A DNA stretch of 43,516 nucleotides from Pseudomonas sp. BGI-2 (GTDB taxonomy: Bacteria > Pseudomonadota > Gammaproteobacteria > Pseudomonadales > Pseudomonadaceae). The position numbers were made by a program, and so were the translations under genes. The notes below the pieces were generated by a model. That model did no database searches, had not been told where the DNA came from, and was given only the letters and a program-made list of their open reading frames with translations. Of this stretch, positions 1-8,304 are shown in pieces (positions within the stretch are counted from its first letter, which is position 1; every line of letters begins with the position of its first letter). Location of the stretch: positions 1-43,516 of the forward strand of contig NZ_SISB01000052.1 in the NCBI RefSeq assembly GCF_004310295.1, written 5' to 3'.

Positions 1-63
1 CTTGATCATCTTCACGACTTCCAGCTTGAAGCTGTCGTCGAATGTTCTGCGTTTGTCGGTCAT
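1..63 (-). CDS. IS3-family transposase OrfA, N-terminal fragment (cut by window edge)
   Basis: The ATG at 63 has a good ribosome-binding site (GAGGAG about 6 bp upstream). The visible 21 residues begin MTDKRRTFDDSFKLEVVKMI, which matches the start of the helix-turn-helix OrfA proteins of IS3-family elements (phrases of the type 'RRxFxxxFKxEVVxMI'). OrfA binds the IS ends and is normally joined to the DDE catalytic OrfB by a -1 frameshift. Only the start is visible here. Confidence 0.7.
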   Translation of the reverse strand, partial: MTDKRRTFDDSFKLEVVKMIK

Positions 64-127
64 GAAAATCTCCTCGATAGATGCATTTTCCACCTATCGA
101 GGTGTCCGGGGAAATTAGACCACTACA
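1..127 (-). mobile_element. IS3-family insertion sequence, end with terminal inverted repeat (partial)
   Basis: The left edge of the window carries one end of an insertion sequence. A transposase OrfA start reads leftward from 63, and between it and 127 lies a typical IS3-type terminal end: read on the minus strand it begins TGTAGTGGTCTAATTTCCCC from 127. The element ends in the TG...CA dinucleotides usual for the family. The other end, OrfB and the target duplication are outside the window, so completeness cannot be judged. The IS boundary is only about 25 bp beyond the stop codon of the probable Rhs immunity gene. Confidence 0.75.
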
Positions 128-152
128 GTATGGGCGTTGTTTTTGATTGTTA

Positions 153-530
153 CTATAAAAAGTTCACATCAATTCGATCTACTTCTAGTTTTATAAACTG
201 ATCGTTTAATTCCGGGTAATCGTAATGTATGTCTTCATCATGAAAGTCCGTGAACGATTCAAAAATATCGTTTTTTAGTGTGCCGCAGAGAAGATAGGCA
301 TAGCCTTTTTTTGTTTTTTCAATAAGTGCGGTGTTATCAGTCGTTTTTTCTACTTGGTAAGAGTCGGACAGATTTAATACTAGCTCCACTTGATATGATT
401 TTCCGATTTCTATTTTGTGGGGGCATGAGTTGATAAAACATTCAACGGCGTACCCGTCAACCAGCAGGGTTGCATCTTCTTCGTTCGTGTCGCTAAGGTG
501 AAGGACCTTTACAGTTTTTATGTTATTCAT
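153..530 (-). CDS. Probable immunity protein for the adjacent Rhs toxin (unrecognised family)
   Basis: This 125-residue, acidic, soluble-looking protein has no signal peptide or membrane segment and I do not recognise its family. Its ATG lies inside the last codons of the rhs gene: the rhs stop TAA and this ORF overlap by 8 nt, so translation is probably coupled. A small gene directly behind an Rhs C-terminal toxin module is, from established knowledge of polymorphic toxin loci, normally the cognate immunity protein, which binds and neutralises the toxin in the producing cell and its kin. Base composition is clearly more AT-rich than the Rhs core or the chromosomal genes further right, as is common for exchanged toxin/immunity cassettes. 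The immunity role is inferred from position only. Confidence 0.72.
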   Translation of the reverse strand: MNNIKTVKVLHLSDTNEEDATLLVDGYAVECFINSCPHKIEIGKSYQVELVLNLSDSYQVEKTTDNTALIEKTKKGYAYLLCGTLKNDIFESFTDFHDEDIHYDYPELNDQFIKLEVDRIDVNFL

Positions 531-3500
531 TGTAGGGCCTGATGGTTTTATCTTGGGCGTCGTTATTGATTGCCTTCCAAAAGTCTTTTCCAGTTTTTAC
601 ATGCAAAGTGGTTATTTCTTGCTGATTGTTCGTGCCTACGAACGAAAATTTTGCTTTCCCTTTGCTGTTGTTGCCCAAGAACATCACAAATCCTGTTCTT
701 GTTTCAGTCTTATAAGGGTATTGAACCCTAATTCCGTTACTCATGATGTAGCGTGCTGTGTCGAGATAGTCGACAGAGTTTTTTGCTCCAAATTTGTCAC
801 CGTGCTTCTCAAAATGATCATTGAGTTTATCTCTTGTTCCAAAATTGGGTAGCTGCTGCGTGGGGCTAGGTGAAGTTGGCTCACCCTCATCAACCTTCGC
901 CTTCCCCGCCGGATCCTCATCCCCAAGCGAAGGCCTCTTACACCCATCCGCCCCCGGACAATCACTCAACCCCAACGGATCAACCCACCCCGTGGGATTG
1001 CGCGTGTACTGATACCCGTTGATACCACCCGCCAACTTACTCGGATCCGGCGTCAGATACCGTCCCACATCCGGGTTGTAATACCGATGCCGGTTGTAAT
1101 GCAGCCCCGTCTCCGCATCGTAATACTGCCCCTGAAACCTCAACGGCTGATCCAGAACCTGATGCGTGTCGCGGTTGAGTCGGGTCAGGCGGCCATACGC
1201 CGTGTACTGGGCGGCCCAAATAATGTCGCCGCTGTAGTCAGTAAGTTCTTGTGGTGTCCCGAGGTGGTCGAGTTGGTAGTAGAACGGGCACGCCTGGCGC
1301 GGGCCTTTGCCGTCGAGCATGGCCAGCGGACGGAAGGTGCCGGGTTCGTAGAGGTAGCTGCGGTGGTGGTCCTGGCTGTGTTCGGCGACGAGGTGCTCAC
1401 CTTGCCAGAAGAATTCGGTGGTTTTGCCATCAACGGTTTTGCTGATACGGCGGCCGAAGGCGTCGTAGTGGTAGCTGGCAGTGTTGCCGTTCGGGAGAGT
1501 GACGCCGACTAAACGATGCTGGCAGTCGTAGCGGTATTCGGTGACGAGTTTTTGTGCGGTGCCGCGGCGCTCGCGGATCAGGTTGCCAAAGGCGTCGTAG
1601 TCGAAGTGACGATCGCCTTGCATCAGCAGGCGATTGCCTTTGACGGTGGTCGGGCCGGGCCGATCCTGCATCAACAGGTTGCCGGCGGGGTCATGGGCAA
1701 AGCTTTCGGGCTGCTGGTCGCGGGAGTGGCGGACGCGGATCAGTCGGTCGAGCGGATCGTATTGATAGCTGCGTTGACCATGACGGGTGTCGGCGATGTG
1801 TTCGAGATTGCCGTTGGCGCTGTAGGCATAGTCGCGGCGATACAGTGGCTGATGGTGCTGGCTGATGGCGTGGGCTTTCAGGCGGCCTTGTTCGTCGTAG
1901 TCATAGTGGTTGAGCAACAGGCCTTGCTGGCGTTGAAACTCTCGGCCGGACTTGTACGTGTGGCTTGTAAGGCGTGTGCCGTTGAGATCGATGGCTGTCA
2001 GCACACCGCCCTTGGCGTGGTGATAGTCGAGTTTGCTGTTGTCCGGCAGACGCAGATGGTTGAGCTTGCCGCAGGCGTCGTAGGCATAGCGCAATGTGCC
2101 CCAACCCTGATGCTCGGTGATCAGGCGATTCTGCTGGTCGTACTCGAACTCCAACGGATGGTCATGGCCGTCATCGACGCTGGCCAATCGGCCAAGGCTG
2201 TCATAGCGATACTCGACGTTGACGCCGTCGGGCAGGTTTTTGACCAGCAGTCGTCCGGCCGTATCCCGTTGGTAACTCGTGAACAGCTGCGAGCCGTCAT
2301 CGCCGAATTCTGTTTTTTCCAGTAGATGGCCGTTGAGGTCGTAGGCATACGCTGTGCGCCGGCCATCGAAGCCGGTTTCCTGTCGGATCAATCCGCTGGG
2401 CGTGTAGTCCAGTCGATAGCGTTCGCCGGATTCGTTTTCAATTTCCGTCAGTAGCAGCCGTGCGTTGTCGTAGCGATATCGCAGCTGCGTGCCGTCGGGA
2501 TTGATCCGGCGGCTGACCAGGTGCAGGTCATTCTCGTATTCAAATCGGGTGACGCGGCCCAGTTCATCGCGTTCGGCGGTGATCTTGCCGTAGGCGTTGT
2601 AGCTGAACGCGCGGCTGGTGCCTGTTGGAAGAATCGTCTGAGTCAGTCGGCCAACGGCGTCCCATTGGTAGTGAGTGACGGCGCCATGTTCGTCCTGACG
2701 GGTAATCCGCCGGCCCAATACATCGTAGGAAAAACGCCGCTGACTGCCGTCCGGCAAGGTCTCTTCGACCAATTGCCCGATTGCATCCCACACGAACACA
2801 TGACGGCTGGTGTCCGGGTAACGGATAGACAGCAGCCGTCCTTGAGCATCGTAGTGGTAGTGAGTGATGTGGCCGTCGGGATCGATGGCCTCCGTGACAT
2901 CACCCTGCGCGTTCCGCTGATACTTCCACACCGCTTTGCCGTGATACCGCGCGTGCAAGAAACCGTTACGGTATTCGTAGGACGTTGGCTCTTCTTCAGG
3001 AGGAATCAGCGCAATCAGCCGCCCCATCTCGTCATAGCGGTATTGAGTAATCGCCCCCAGCGGCCCTTGCTCGGCAATTAACTGACCGTTTTGGTCGTAC
3101 GCCTTGAGATGCTCGCCGCCCTCCGGCCCAACCCGGCGCACCAACCTCGCCTTATCGTCATGGACATAAACTTCTTCGCTGCCATCGACGTTCTTGACCA
3201 ATACTCCGCCGTCGTCATCCCAGACATAGTGCGTATCCATCTGCGAAAAAGTCGCCCAGTGCCTGACGCATCTGGCTGCTTTGCCGGACCTTTCCCACTC
3301 CCAAAAGAAACTCGCCCCACCGGCCAGTTGCCGCTGGAGAATCACGTGTTGATCGTCGTAGTCGTACCGCTCGCTTTCGCCGGCAGCATTGGTCGCTTCG
3401 ATCAGCCGGTGACGAGCGTCATAGCGGTAGGCAATCAGCGTTTGCTCTGTACGCCAGGCATCCACCAAACCTTCGGCGGGATGAAACGACTGATACTCGA

Positions 3501-5295
3501 CCGTAACGATGTGCCTGCGCTCGTAACGCAACAACAGTGAACGTCCTGCGCCGTTGTCGATGCGTTGAATGCGATCCTGACGGTCGCGGGTGATGTGCAG
3601 CTGGTTGTCGTAGGCATCACTGATGGTCGTCAGCCGACCATTCACAAAGTGATAAAACCGCGCCGTTTCACCGGCCAGTGCAAGAATCAGCTCCTCCGGT
3701 TTATGTCCGAGATAAATGGCCGCGCGGGACAGGCTGTTATGAATCGCCGGACGCGAAAGACTGGGCAGGGGAAACGTCGTGCGACGGTTTTCATGGTCGG
3801 TCCAGACGACGCGTTCCGCGTCCAGCTCCAGCCGATGCGCCAGCGAATGACTCCAGCCCAAACCCAGCCCGCAATCCGTTTCCACGGCGCTGGTTCGGTA
3901 CAAACGGGTAAACGCAAACGGGAGCAAACCGTTCAGCGCCCCATCGTCCAGGGTCAGCAATTCTTCGCCGGTGACCATCGACACCGGACAACCGTTGGTG
4001 CAGGTCAGAGGCGCGCAATCAGCGCTGTCGCCGTTGGGGTTTTTCGCTTGATCGGGAGCGTCGTCACGGTGTTCCTGCCGGCCCAATCGGGTCATGGCTG
4101 CGGATTTGTCGCGAGCAATGGCGACCGGATTCTGCACCAACAAAACCGGCGCAGTGCCCGCGCTGATCTGCAACGGCACGGCGGGCGCGGGTTTCAGCGG
4201 AGCATTTCGGACATTGACCGCGAGGGGCTTGAGTACGCCCGCGTGGGTCGTCAGGTCGGACCTTGCGCCAAGCCCGGCCAGCCTCAGGCTTGCGGCGGCC
4301 AGCCAGTTGCGCGCGCGGTCGGATTTGACCTTTTCCAGCACCTTGGCGCTGACGCCGAGCTTCAACCCGGCAGGTCCTGTGAAGCGCGCAAGTAGGAGGC
4401 TGATCAATATTCCCGTACGAATCTCCGCCACGACTTCGGCGATGTACTGTGGTGGCGACATCCTCAGCCAACTGGTGATCGCCGCCAGATGAATGAACAT
4501 CAACGGCTCATCACTCAACACCAGCAACAGATTGGCGACGGATTCAGCCGAAGCCTTCAGCAGCGTTTCAAGTTCGGTCTCGGTCAGGTACTCAAGAAGC
4601 TTTTCACTGTTGGCTTGCAGGTCCGCGATCAGCTCGTAGATCTGCTTCACGTCATCCCACAGCCCGTTCAGCGAGTTCTCGAAACCGCGCCAGTCGGCCT
4701 GTTGCAGCAGGCCGTAGCGTTTGGTGAAACCGGCCTCGGCGAACTCAGTCCACAAGGGTTCGAATTCGGTGCTCCACTCATTACGCAGCCAGCTTTCCAG
4801 ATCGCTGATCACGCCTTGATAAGAGGCGTAAAGCGCTTTGACGTGCTCAGTGGAAACGTTCGGAAAGAAGGTGATGCGATAACGCAGGCTGCGCTCGCAC
4901 TCGGGGATTTCCAGGATGCCGCTGGGGCCGATCTCGTGGTAGACCGGCTCGCCAAACACGCCCTTGGAGATCATCGGCTCAAGCATCACCGGGGTATTGC
5001 CGATCGGTACGAACCGCGCCGCATCGAACATGTGCACCAGCGTCAGGGGACCCGCTGCCGGGCACGCGGCGACGGTAGAACTGACAGGCGTGGTGGAATT
5101 CTTCGGCGCGACCAGGCGAACTTCATTACCGACCTTGAACACCTGCTCGATATCCAGCGCCTTGCCGGTCCAGAAACTTTCAGCCCAGGCGTCGTACTCA
5201 TTGAGGCAAAGTCGAAAGTCACCGAGCAACGCTTCGACATTCGGCTGCTCGGGGTCCATGGCTGCGACCACCAGCAGGCCGATGGCGTTATTCAA
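523..5295 (-). CDS. Rhs-family polymorphic toxin with C-terminal putative nuclease domain
   Basis: This 1590-residue Rhs/YD-repeat protein reads as follows. Residues 1-430 are an N-terminal region without a recognisable PAAR motif, with a hydrophobic stretch around 285-315. At about 430-480 is the CxxGCPVSMVTGEE...FTRLYRT segment that opens Rhs cores (DUF6531 type). Many YD repeats follow (Y-D-x-x-G-R-L/I). The hyperconserved Rhs signature (RYYNPDVGRYLTPDP) sits at about 1384-1438 and the DPLGL cleavage motif at 1439-1443. The last 147 residues (positions 966-526) are a lysine-rich variable module with a KHG-FG motif followed by Y-x3-A, resembling BECR-fold RNase toxins; that assignment is tentative. 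Family knowledge: the core forms a cage, autoproteolysis frees the toxin, and secretion is often type VI. The chosen start is TTG with AAGG 8 nt upstream; no better ATG is in frame before the stop at about 5371. No vgrG or Eag chaperone gene is nearby. Confidence 0.9.
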   Translation of the reverse strand: MNNAIGLLVVAAMDPEQPNVEALLGDFRLCLNEYDAWAESFWTGKALDIEQVFKVGNEVRLVAPKNSTTPVSSTVAACPAAGPLTLVHMFDAARFVPIGNTPVMLEPMISKGVFGEPVYHEIGPSGILEIPECERSLRYRITFFPNVSTEHVKALYASYQGVISDLESWLRNEWSTEFEPLWTEFAEAGFTKRYGLLQQADWRGFENSLNGLWDDVKQIYELIADLQANSEKLLEYLTETELETLLKASAESVANLLLVLSDEPLMFIHLAAITSWLRMSPPQYIAEVVAEIRTGILISLLLARFTGPAGLKLGVSAKVLEKVKSDRARNWLAAASLRLAGLGARSDLTTHAGVLKPLAVNVRNAPLKPAPAVPLQISAGTAPVLLVQNPVAIARDKSAAMTRLGRQEHRDDAPDQAKNPNGDSADCAPLTCTNGCPVSMVTGEELLTLDDGALNGLLPFAFTRLYRTSAVETDCGLGLGWSHSLAHRLELDAERVVWTDHENRRTTFPLPSLSRPAIHNSLSRAAIYLGHKPEELILALAGETARFYHFVNGRLTTISDAYDNQLHITRDRQDRIQRIDNGAGRSLLLRYERRHIVTVEYQSFHPAEGLVDAWRTEQTLIAYRYDARHRLIEATNAAGESERYDYDDQHVILQRQLAGGASFFWEWERSGKAARCVRHWATFSQMDTHYVWDDDGGVLVKNVDGSEEVYVHDDKARLVRRVGPEGGEHLKAYDQNGQLIAEQGPLGAITQYRYDEMGRLIALIPPEEEPTSYEYRNGFLHARYHGKAVWKYQRNAQGDVTEAIDPDGHITHYHYDAQGRLLSIRYPDTSRHVFVWDAIGQLVEETLPDGSQRRFSYDVLGRRITRQDEHGAVTHYQWDAVGRLTQTILPTGTSRAFSYNAYGKITAERDELGRVTRFEYENDLHLVSRRINPDGTQLRYRYDNARLLLTEIENESGERYRLDYTPSGLIRQETGFDGRRTAYAYDLNGHLLEKTEFGDDGSQLFTSYQRDTAGRLLVKNLPDGVNVEYRYDSLGRLASVDDGHDHPLEFEYDQQNRLITEHQGWGTLRYAYDACGKLNHLRLPDNSKLDYHHAKGGVLTAIDLNGTRLTSHTYKSGREFQRQQGLLLNHYDYDEQGRLKAHAISQHHQPLYRRDYAYSANGNLEHIADTRHGQRSYQYDPLDRLIRVRHSRDQQPESFAHDPAGNLLMQDRPGPTTVKGNRLLMQGDRHFDYDAFGNLIRERRGTAQKLVTEYRYDCQHRLVGVTLPNGNTASYHYDAFGRRISKTVDGKTTEFFWQGEHLVAEHSQDHHRSYLYEPGTFRPLAMLDGKGPRQACPFYYQLDHLGTPQELTDYSGDIIWAAQYTAYGRLTRLNRDTHQVLDQPLRFQGQYYDAETGLHYNRHRYYNPDVGRYLTPDPSKLAGGINGYQYTRNPTGWVDPLGLSDCPGADGCKRPSLGDEDPAGKAKVDEGEPTSPSPTQQLPNFGTRDKLNDHFEKHGDKFGAKNSVDYLDTARYIMSNGIRVQYPYKTETRTGFVMFLGNNSKGKAKFSFVGTNNQQEITTLHVKTGKDFWKAINNDAQDKTIRPYNE

Positions 5296-5573
5296 GGCCA
5301 GTACCTTGTCAGGTACGAAAATTCGCAGTCCCTCGCGCAGATCAAGTTGAGCGCGAGACTTTGCTTGGGATCAACGGGTAAAGAAGTCGGGAAAGGAGGC
5401 GTTTTATGTAGGGCAAATCGCTAAATGACGACGAACACTTTTTGTATTCGACAGGGATTGCCCGTTGCTCGATGGCAGCCGCGCTCGCTATGCTGCTGAA
5501 TCCTTTAATCGATCACGGACCCGGCCGCACCTGAGCCGCCTCTGGGATGTCATTAGAAAACGGATCAGATGCG

Positions 5574-6269
5574 ATGAATGCACCGCTGAATGAGTTCGGC
5601 CCGATCAAGGCCGTGATTTTCGATATGGATGGCTTGCTGCTGGACACCGAGGGCATTTATACCGAGGTGACGTCCATGATTGCTGCGCGCTACGGTCGAG
5701 TCTTCGACTGGAGCATCAAACAGAACATCATCGGCCGTGGCGCGGGTGACCTGGCGCGGTACGTGGTCGAGGCGCTGGAGCTGCCCATCACCGCCGAAGA
5801 GTTTCTGGTGATCCGCGAACCGCTGATGCGCGAGCGTTTTCCGCAAGCGTTGGCGATGCCCGGCGCCGAGGAACTGGTCCGGCACTTGAAAGCCAATAAC
5901 ATCCCGATTGCGGTCGGCACCAGTTCTTCGCGGCAGTCGTTCGGCCAGAAAACCACCTTGCACCGCGACTGGTTTGCGCTGTTCGATTTTGTTGTGACGG
6001 CCGATGACCCTGAAGTGGGCGCGGCTAAACCGGCGCCGGATATCTTTCTGACGGCAGCGCGGCGCCTGGGCGTTGCGCCTGAAGATTGTCTGGTGTTTGA
6101 AGACTCGCCGTTCGGCGTGACCGCGGCGAAAGCGGCGGGGATGACGGCGATTGCGATTCCCGACGCGGCGATGGCTGACGAAAAGTACGCACACGCCGAT
6201 GGCATTCTTCGTACGCTGAAGGCGTTCCAACCGAGTGCTTGTGGTTTGCCAGCCCTCGAGTGGGCTTGA
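5574..6269 (+). CDS. HAD-superfamily phosphatase (beta-phosphoglucomutase / pseudouridine-phosphatase-like)
   Basis: This 231-residue soluble HAD hydrolase has all four catalytic motifs: DxD at residues 17-19 (FDMDGLLLDTE), motif II Ser/Thr in VGTSSS, the motif III lysine in GAAKPAPDIF, and motif IV FEDSPFGVTAAKAAGM. The helical cap inserted after motif I and the order of motifs match the GS1/HDHD1 and beta-phosphoglucomutase subgroup, which dephosphorylate or isomerise small phosphorylated metabolites. The exact substrate cannot be read from sequence. An upstream ATG at 5547 would add nine residues. I prefer the ATG at 5574 because it places motif I at the usual distance from the N-terminus, though its ribosome site is weak. 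It is a single-gene unit, convergent with the SDR gene across a REP pair. Confidence 0.85.
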   Translation: MNAPLNEFGPIKAVIFDMDGLLLDTEGIYTEVTSMIAARYGRVFDWSIKQNIIGRGAGDLARYVVEALELPITAEEFLVIREPLMRERFPQALAMPGAEELVRHLKANNIPIAVGTSSSRQSFGQKTTLHRDWFALFDFVVTADDPEVGAAKPAPDIFLTAARRLGVAPEDCLVFEDSPFGVTAAKAAGMTAIAIPDAAMADEKYAHADGILRTLKAFQPSACGLPALEWA

Positions 6270-6278
6270 TATAGAAAT

Positions 6279-6367
6279 TGTAGGAGCGAGCCTGCTTGCG
6301 AAAGAGAGTGTCAGACAACATCAATGTTGCCTGACACTCCGCCTTCGCGAGCAAGCTCGCTCCCACA
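6279..6367. repeat. REP pair (BIME) between convergent genes
   Basis: Two inverted REP arms (outer TGTAGGAGCGAGC... and ...GCTCGCTCCCACA) enclose a second near-perfect palindrome (GAGTGTCAG...CTGACACTC at about 6306-6339). The whole unit can fold into one long hairpin in either transcript. It sits between the convergent HAD and SDR genes and may work as a bidirectional terminator or mRNA 3' stabiliser. Confidence 0.85.
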
Positions 6368-6392
6368 TTTTATTTTGCGTTGACTGACCGCA

Positions 6393-7139
6393 TCAGGCGC
6401 CAAAACCACCGTCGATGGTCAGGCTTGCACCTGTGATGTAACCCGCTTCCGGCCCTACCAGGTACGCAACGAAGCTGGCGATTTCTTCGGCTTTGCCGTA
6501 ACGGCCCACCGCCATCAGCGGGATCAGGCTTTCGGCGAAGTCACCACTGGCCGGGTTCATGTCGGTGTCGACCGGGCCTGGTTGCACGTTGTTGATGGTG
6601 ATGCCGCGTGGACCGAGGTCGCGGGCCAGGCCTTTGGTCAGGCCGACGAGTGCCGCTTTGCTCATGGCGTACGGGCCGCCACCGGCGAAGGGCATGCGGT
6701 CGGCGTTGGTGCTGCCGATGTTGATGATGCGACCACCTTCAGTCATGTGCTTGGCGGCGGCCTGGGTGGCGATGAAGACGCTGCGCACGTTGATGGCCAG
6801 GGTCTGGTCGAAATCTTCGAGTTTAAAATCCTCCAGCGGTGCAACAGCCAGTACGCCGGCGTTGTTGACCAGGATATCCAGGCGACCAAAGGCCTCTACG
6901 GTGGCGGTCACGGCGCTGCGGATGGCCTCGGCGTCGGCGCTGTCAGCCTTGATGGCGAGGGCTTTGCCGCCATTACCGGTGATGCTGTTCTGCAATTCTT
7001 CGGCTTTGGCCGTGGAGCTGACGTAGGTGAAGGCGACTGTCGCGCCTTCAGCGGCCAGGCGTTTGACAATGGCTGCACCGATGCCGCGGGACCCGCCTTG
7101 AATCAAAGCCACTTTACCGCTGAGGTTCTGAGTAGTCAT
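6393..7139 (-). CDS. SDR-family oxidoreductase, BdcA-like
   Basis: This 248-residue classical short-chain dehydrogenase/reductase has the NAD(P)-binding GGSRGIG at 15-21, the NNAG motif near 90, catalytic Ser in IGSTNADR, Tyr-x3-Lys in YAMSKAALVG, and a C-terminal TGASLTIDGGFGA. The segments GGSRGIGAAIV, GS-N-DRMP, ARDLGPRGITIN and VQPGPVDTD-NPA strongly resemble E. coli BdcA, an SDR linked to biofilm dispersal, but the sequence also fits generic 3-oxoacyl-ACP-reductase-like enzymes. Arg17 after the first glycines suggests NADPH preference. It is divergent from a LysR regulator with a 125-bp shared promoter region, so that regulator probably controls it. The substrate is unknown. Confidence 0.85.
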   Translation of the reverse strand: MTTQNLSGKVALIQGGSRGIGAAIVKRLAAEGATVAFTYVSSTAKAEELQNSITGNGGKALAIKADSADAEAIRSAVTATVEAFGRLDILVNNAGVLAVAPLEDFKLEDFDQTLAINVRSVFIATQAAAKHMTEGGRIINIGSTNADRMPFAGGGPYAMSKAALVGLTKGLARDLGPRGITINNVQPGPVDTDMNPASGDFAESLIPLMAVGRYGKAEEIASFVAYLVGPEAGYITGASLTIDGGFGA

Positions 7140-7264
7140 ATCGATCTCCGAAGTCCCGAGGCGAAATGTCTCGGTTGATGGAGCCTAGTATTGATTCAGG
7201 AACGCACCCTGTGTAGACAGCAATTGCGATAGTCTGTGTAAACCAGAAGTTTATAGTGGCGCCT
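7140..7264. promoter_or_regulatory. Divergent promoter region with candidate LysR operator
   Basis: The gap between the SDR and LysR genes holds an AT-rich imperfect dyad centred on the perfect palindrome GCAATTGC (7220-7227), flanked by AGAC and AGTCT. This is the layout expected for a LysR-type box (T-N11-A) controlling a divergent target. Binding is inferred, not shown. Confidence 0.4.
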
Positions 7265-8188
7265 ATGGAAACCTTCAGCAGTATCGAATGCTTCGTGCGC
7301 AGCGCCGAGGTTGGCAGCTTTGCCGAAGCCGCACGACGCTTGAGCTTGACCCCGGCGGCGGTCGGTAAAAGTGTTGCAAAGCTTGAGACGCGGCTGGGTG
7401 TGCGGCTGTTTCAACGCAGCACGCGCAGCCTGACGCTGACTGAGGCCGGTCATCTGTTTCTCGGCGAAGTCAGTTCCAGCTTGCACACGATTCAGAACGC
7501 GGTGGCCAACCTTGCCAGCGCCGAGGGCCGGCCGGCGGGGACACTGAAGGTCAGCATGGGCACGGTGTTCGGGCGTTTGTATGTCGTGCCGTTGCTTGGC
7601 GAATTTCTGCGGCGTTTTCCGGCGATCAACCCGGACTGGCATTTCGATAACCGTCAGGTCGATCTGATTGCTCAGGGTTTCGATGCGGCGATTGGTGGGG
7701 GATTCGAGCTGCCGCAAGGCGTGGTGGCGCGCAAGCTGACACCGGCGCATCGGGTGTTGGTGGCGTCAGCCGAGTATCTGGCGGCGCGGGCTGTGATCGT
7801 CGAGCCCGATCAACTCACGGACCACGATGGCATCCTGATCCGCTCCCCACAAACCGGCCGAGTGCGCTCCTGGCAATTGACCAGTCGCACTCAGCAACAC
7901 AACCCGCTGACGCTCAAGGCGCGAATGACCATGAGCGATTCGGAGGCGGCGTGTGCGACGGCGGCCCAGGGGTTGGGCATTGCATTGGTGAGCATGCCGT
8001 TCGCCGTGGGCTATCTGGAGGCTGGGACGTTGCAACGGGTGTTGCCGGACTGGTATGTCGATGACGGCAACATTTCTATCTATTACGCGGAGCACAAACT
8101 GCTGCCGGGCAAGACCCGGGCGTTTGTGGATTTCATTATTGAGCAGTTTGCGGAGCAGGGGTTGGGGCGCAGGTTTAGTGCGGTTTGA
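7265..8188 (+). CDS. LysR-family transcriptional regulator
   Basis: This 307-residue LysR-type regulator has an N-terminal winged helix-turn-helix over residues 1-60 (SFAEAARRLSLTPAAVGKSV, then RLGVRLFQRSTR and LTEAG) and a periplasmic-binding-protein-like effector domain from about 90 to 295. The ATG at 7265 is preferred over the GTG three codons upstream because LysR proteins usually start four to six residues before the first helix. It lies head to head with the BdcA-like SDR, the usual arrangement for a LysR regulator and its target. This subgroup commonly regulates neighbouring SDR or oxidoreductase genes. The effector is unknown. Confidence 0.9.
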   Translation: METFSSIECFVRSAEVGSFAEAARRLSLTPAAVGKSVAKLETRLGVRLFQRSTRSLTLTEAGHLFLGEVSSSLHTIQNAVANLASAEGRPAGTLKVSMGTVFGRLYVVPLLGEFLRRFPAINPDWHFDNRQVDLIAQGFDAAIGGGFELPQGVVARKLTPAHRVLVASAEYLAARAVIVEPDQLTDHDGILIRSPQTGRVRSWQLTSRTQQHNPLTLKARMTMSDSEAACATAAQGLGIALVSMPFAVGYLEAGTLQRVLPDWYVDDGNISIYYAEHKLLPGKTRAFVDFIIEQFAEQGLGRRFSAV

Positions 8189-8213
8189 GCCAGCCTCAAA
8201 ACCGAGTCGCGGC

Positions 8214-8290
8214 CTTCGCGGGCAAGCCTCGCTCCTACAGGTTTTTGTGGACGCCACAGATCCCTGTAGGAGCGAGGCTTGCCCGCGAAG
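8214..8290. repeat. REP pair between convergent genes
   Basis: Two perfect inverted 28-bp arms (CTTCGCGGGCAAGCC... and ...GGCTTGCCCGCGAAG) are separated by a short spacer, between the ends of the LysR and racemase genes. This is the 'CGCGGGCAAGCCTCGCTCC' variant of the Pseudomonas REP, also seen at 12751 and 28971. Confidence 0.85.
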
Positions 8291-8304
8291 AACGATGACG
8301 CGGT

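Noticed and set aside
520..5424. Several long plus-strand frames opposite the rhs gene (for example 1516-2325 and 4489-5424)
   Set aside because: They are shadows of a GC-rich coding gene: no family resemblance, no ribosome sites, and the Rhs frame is unmistakable.
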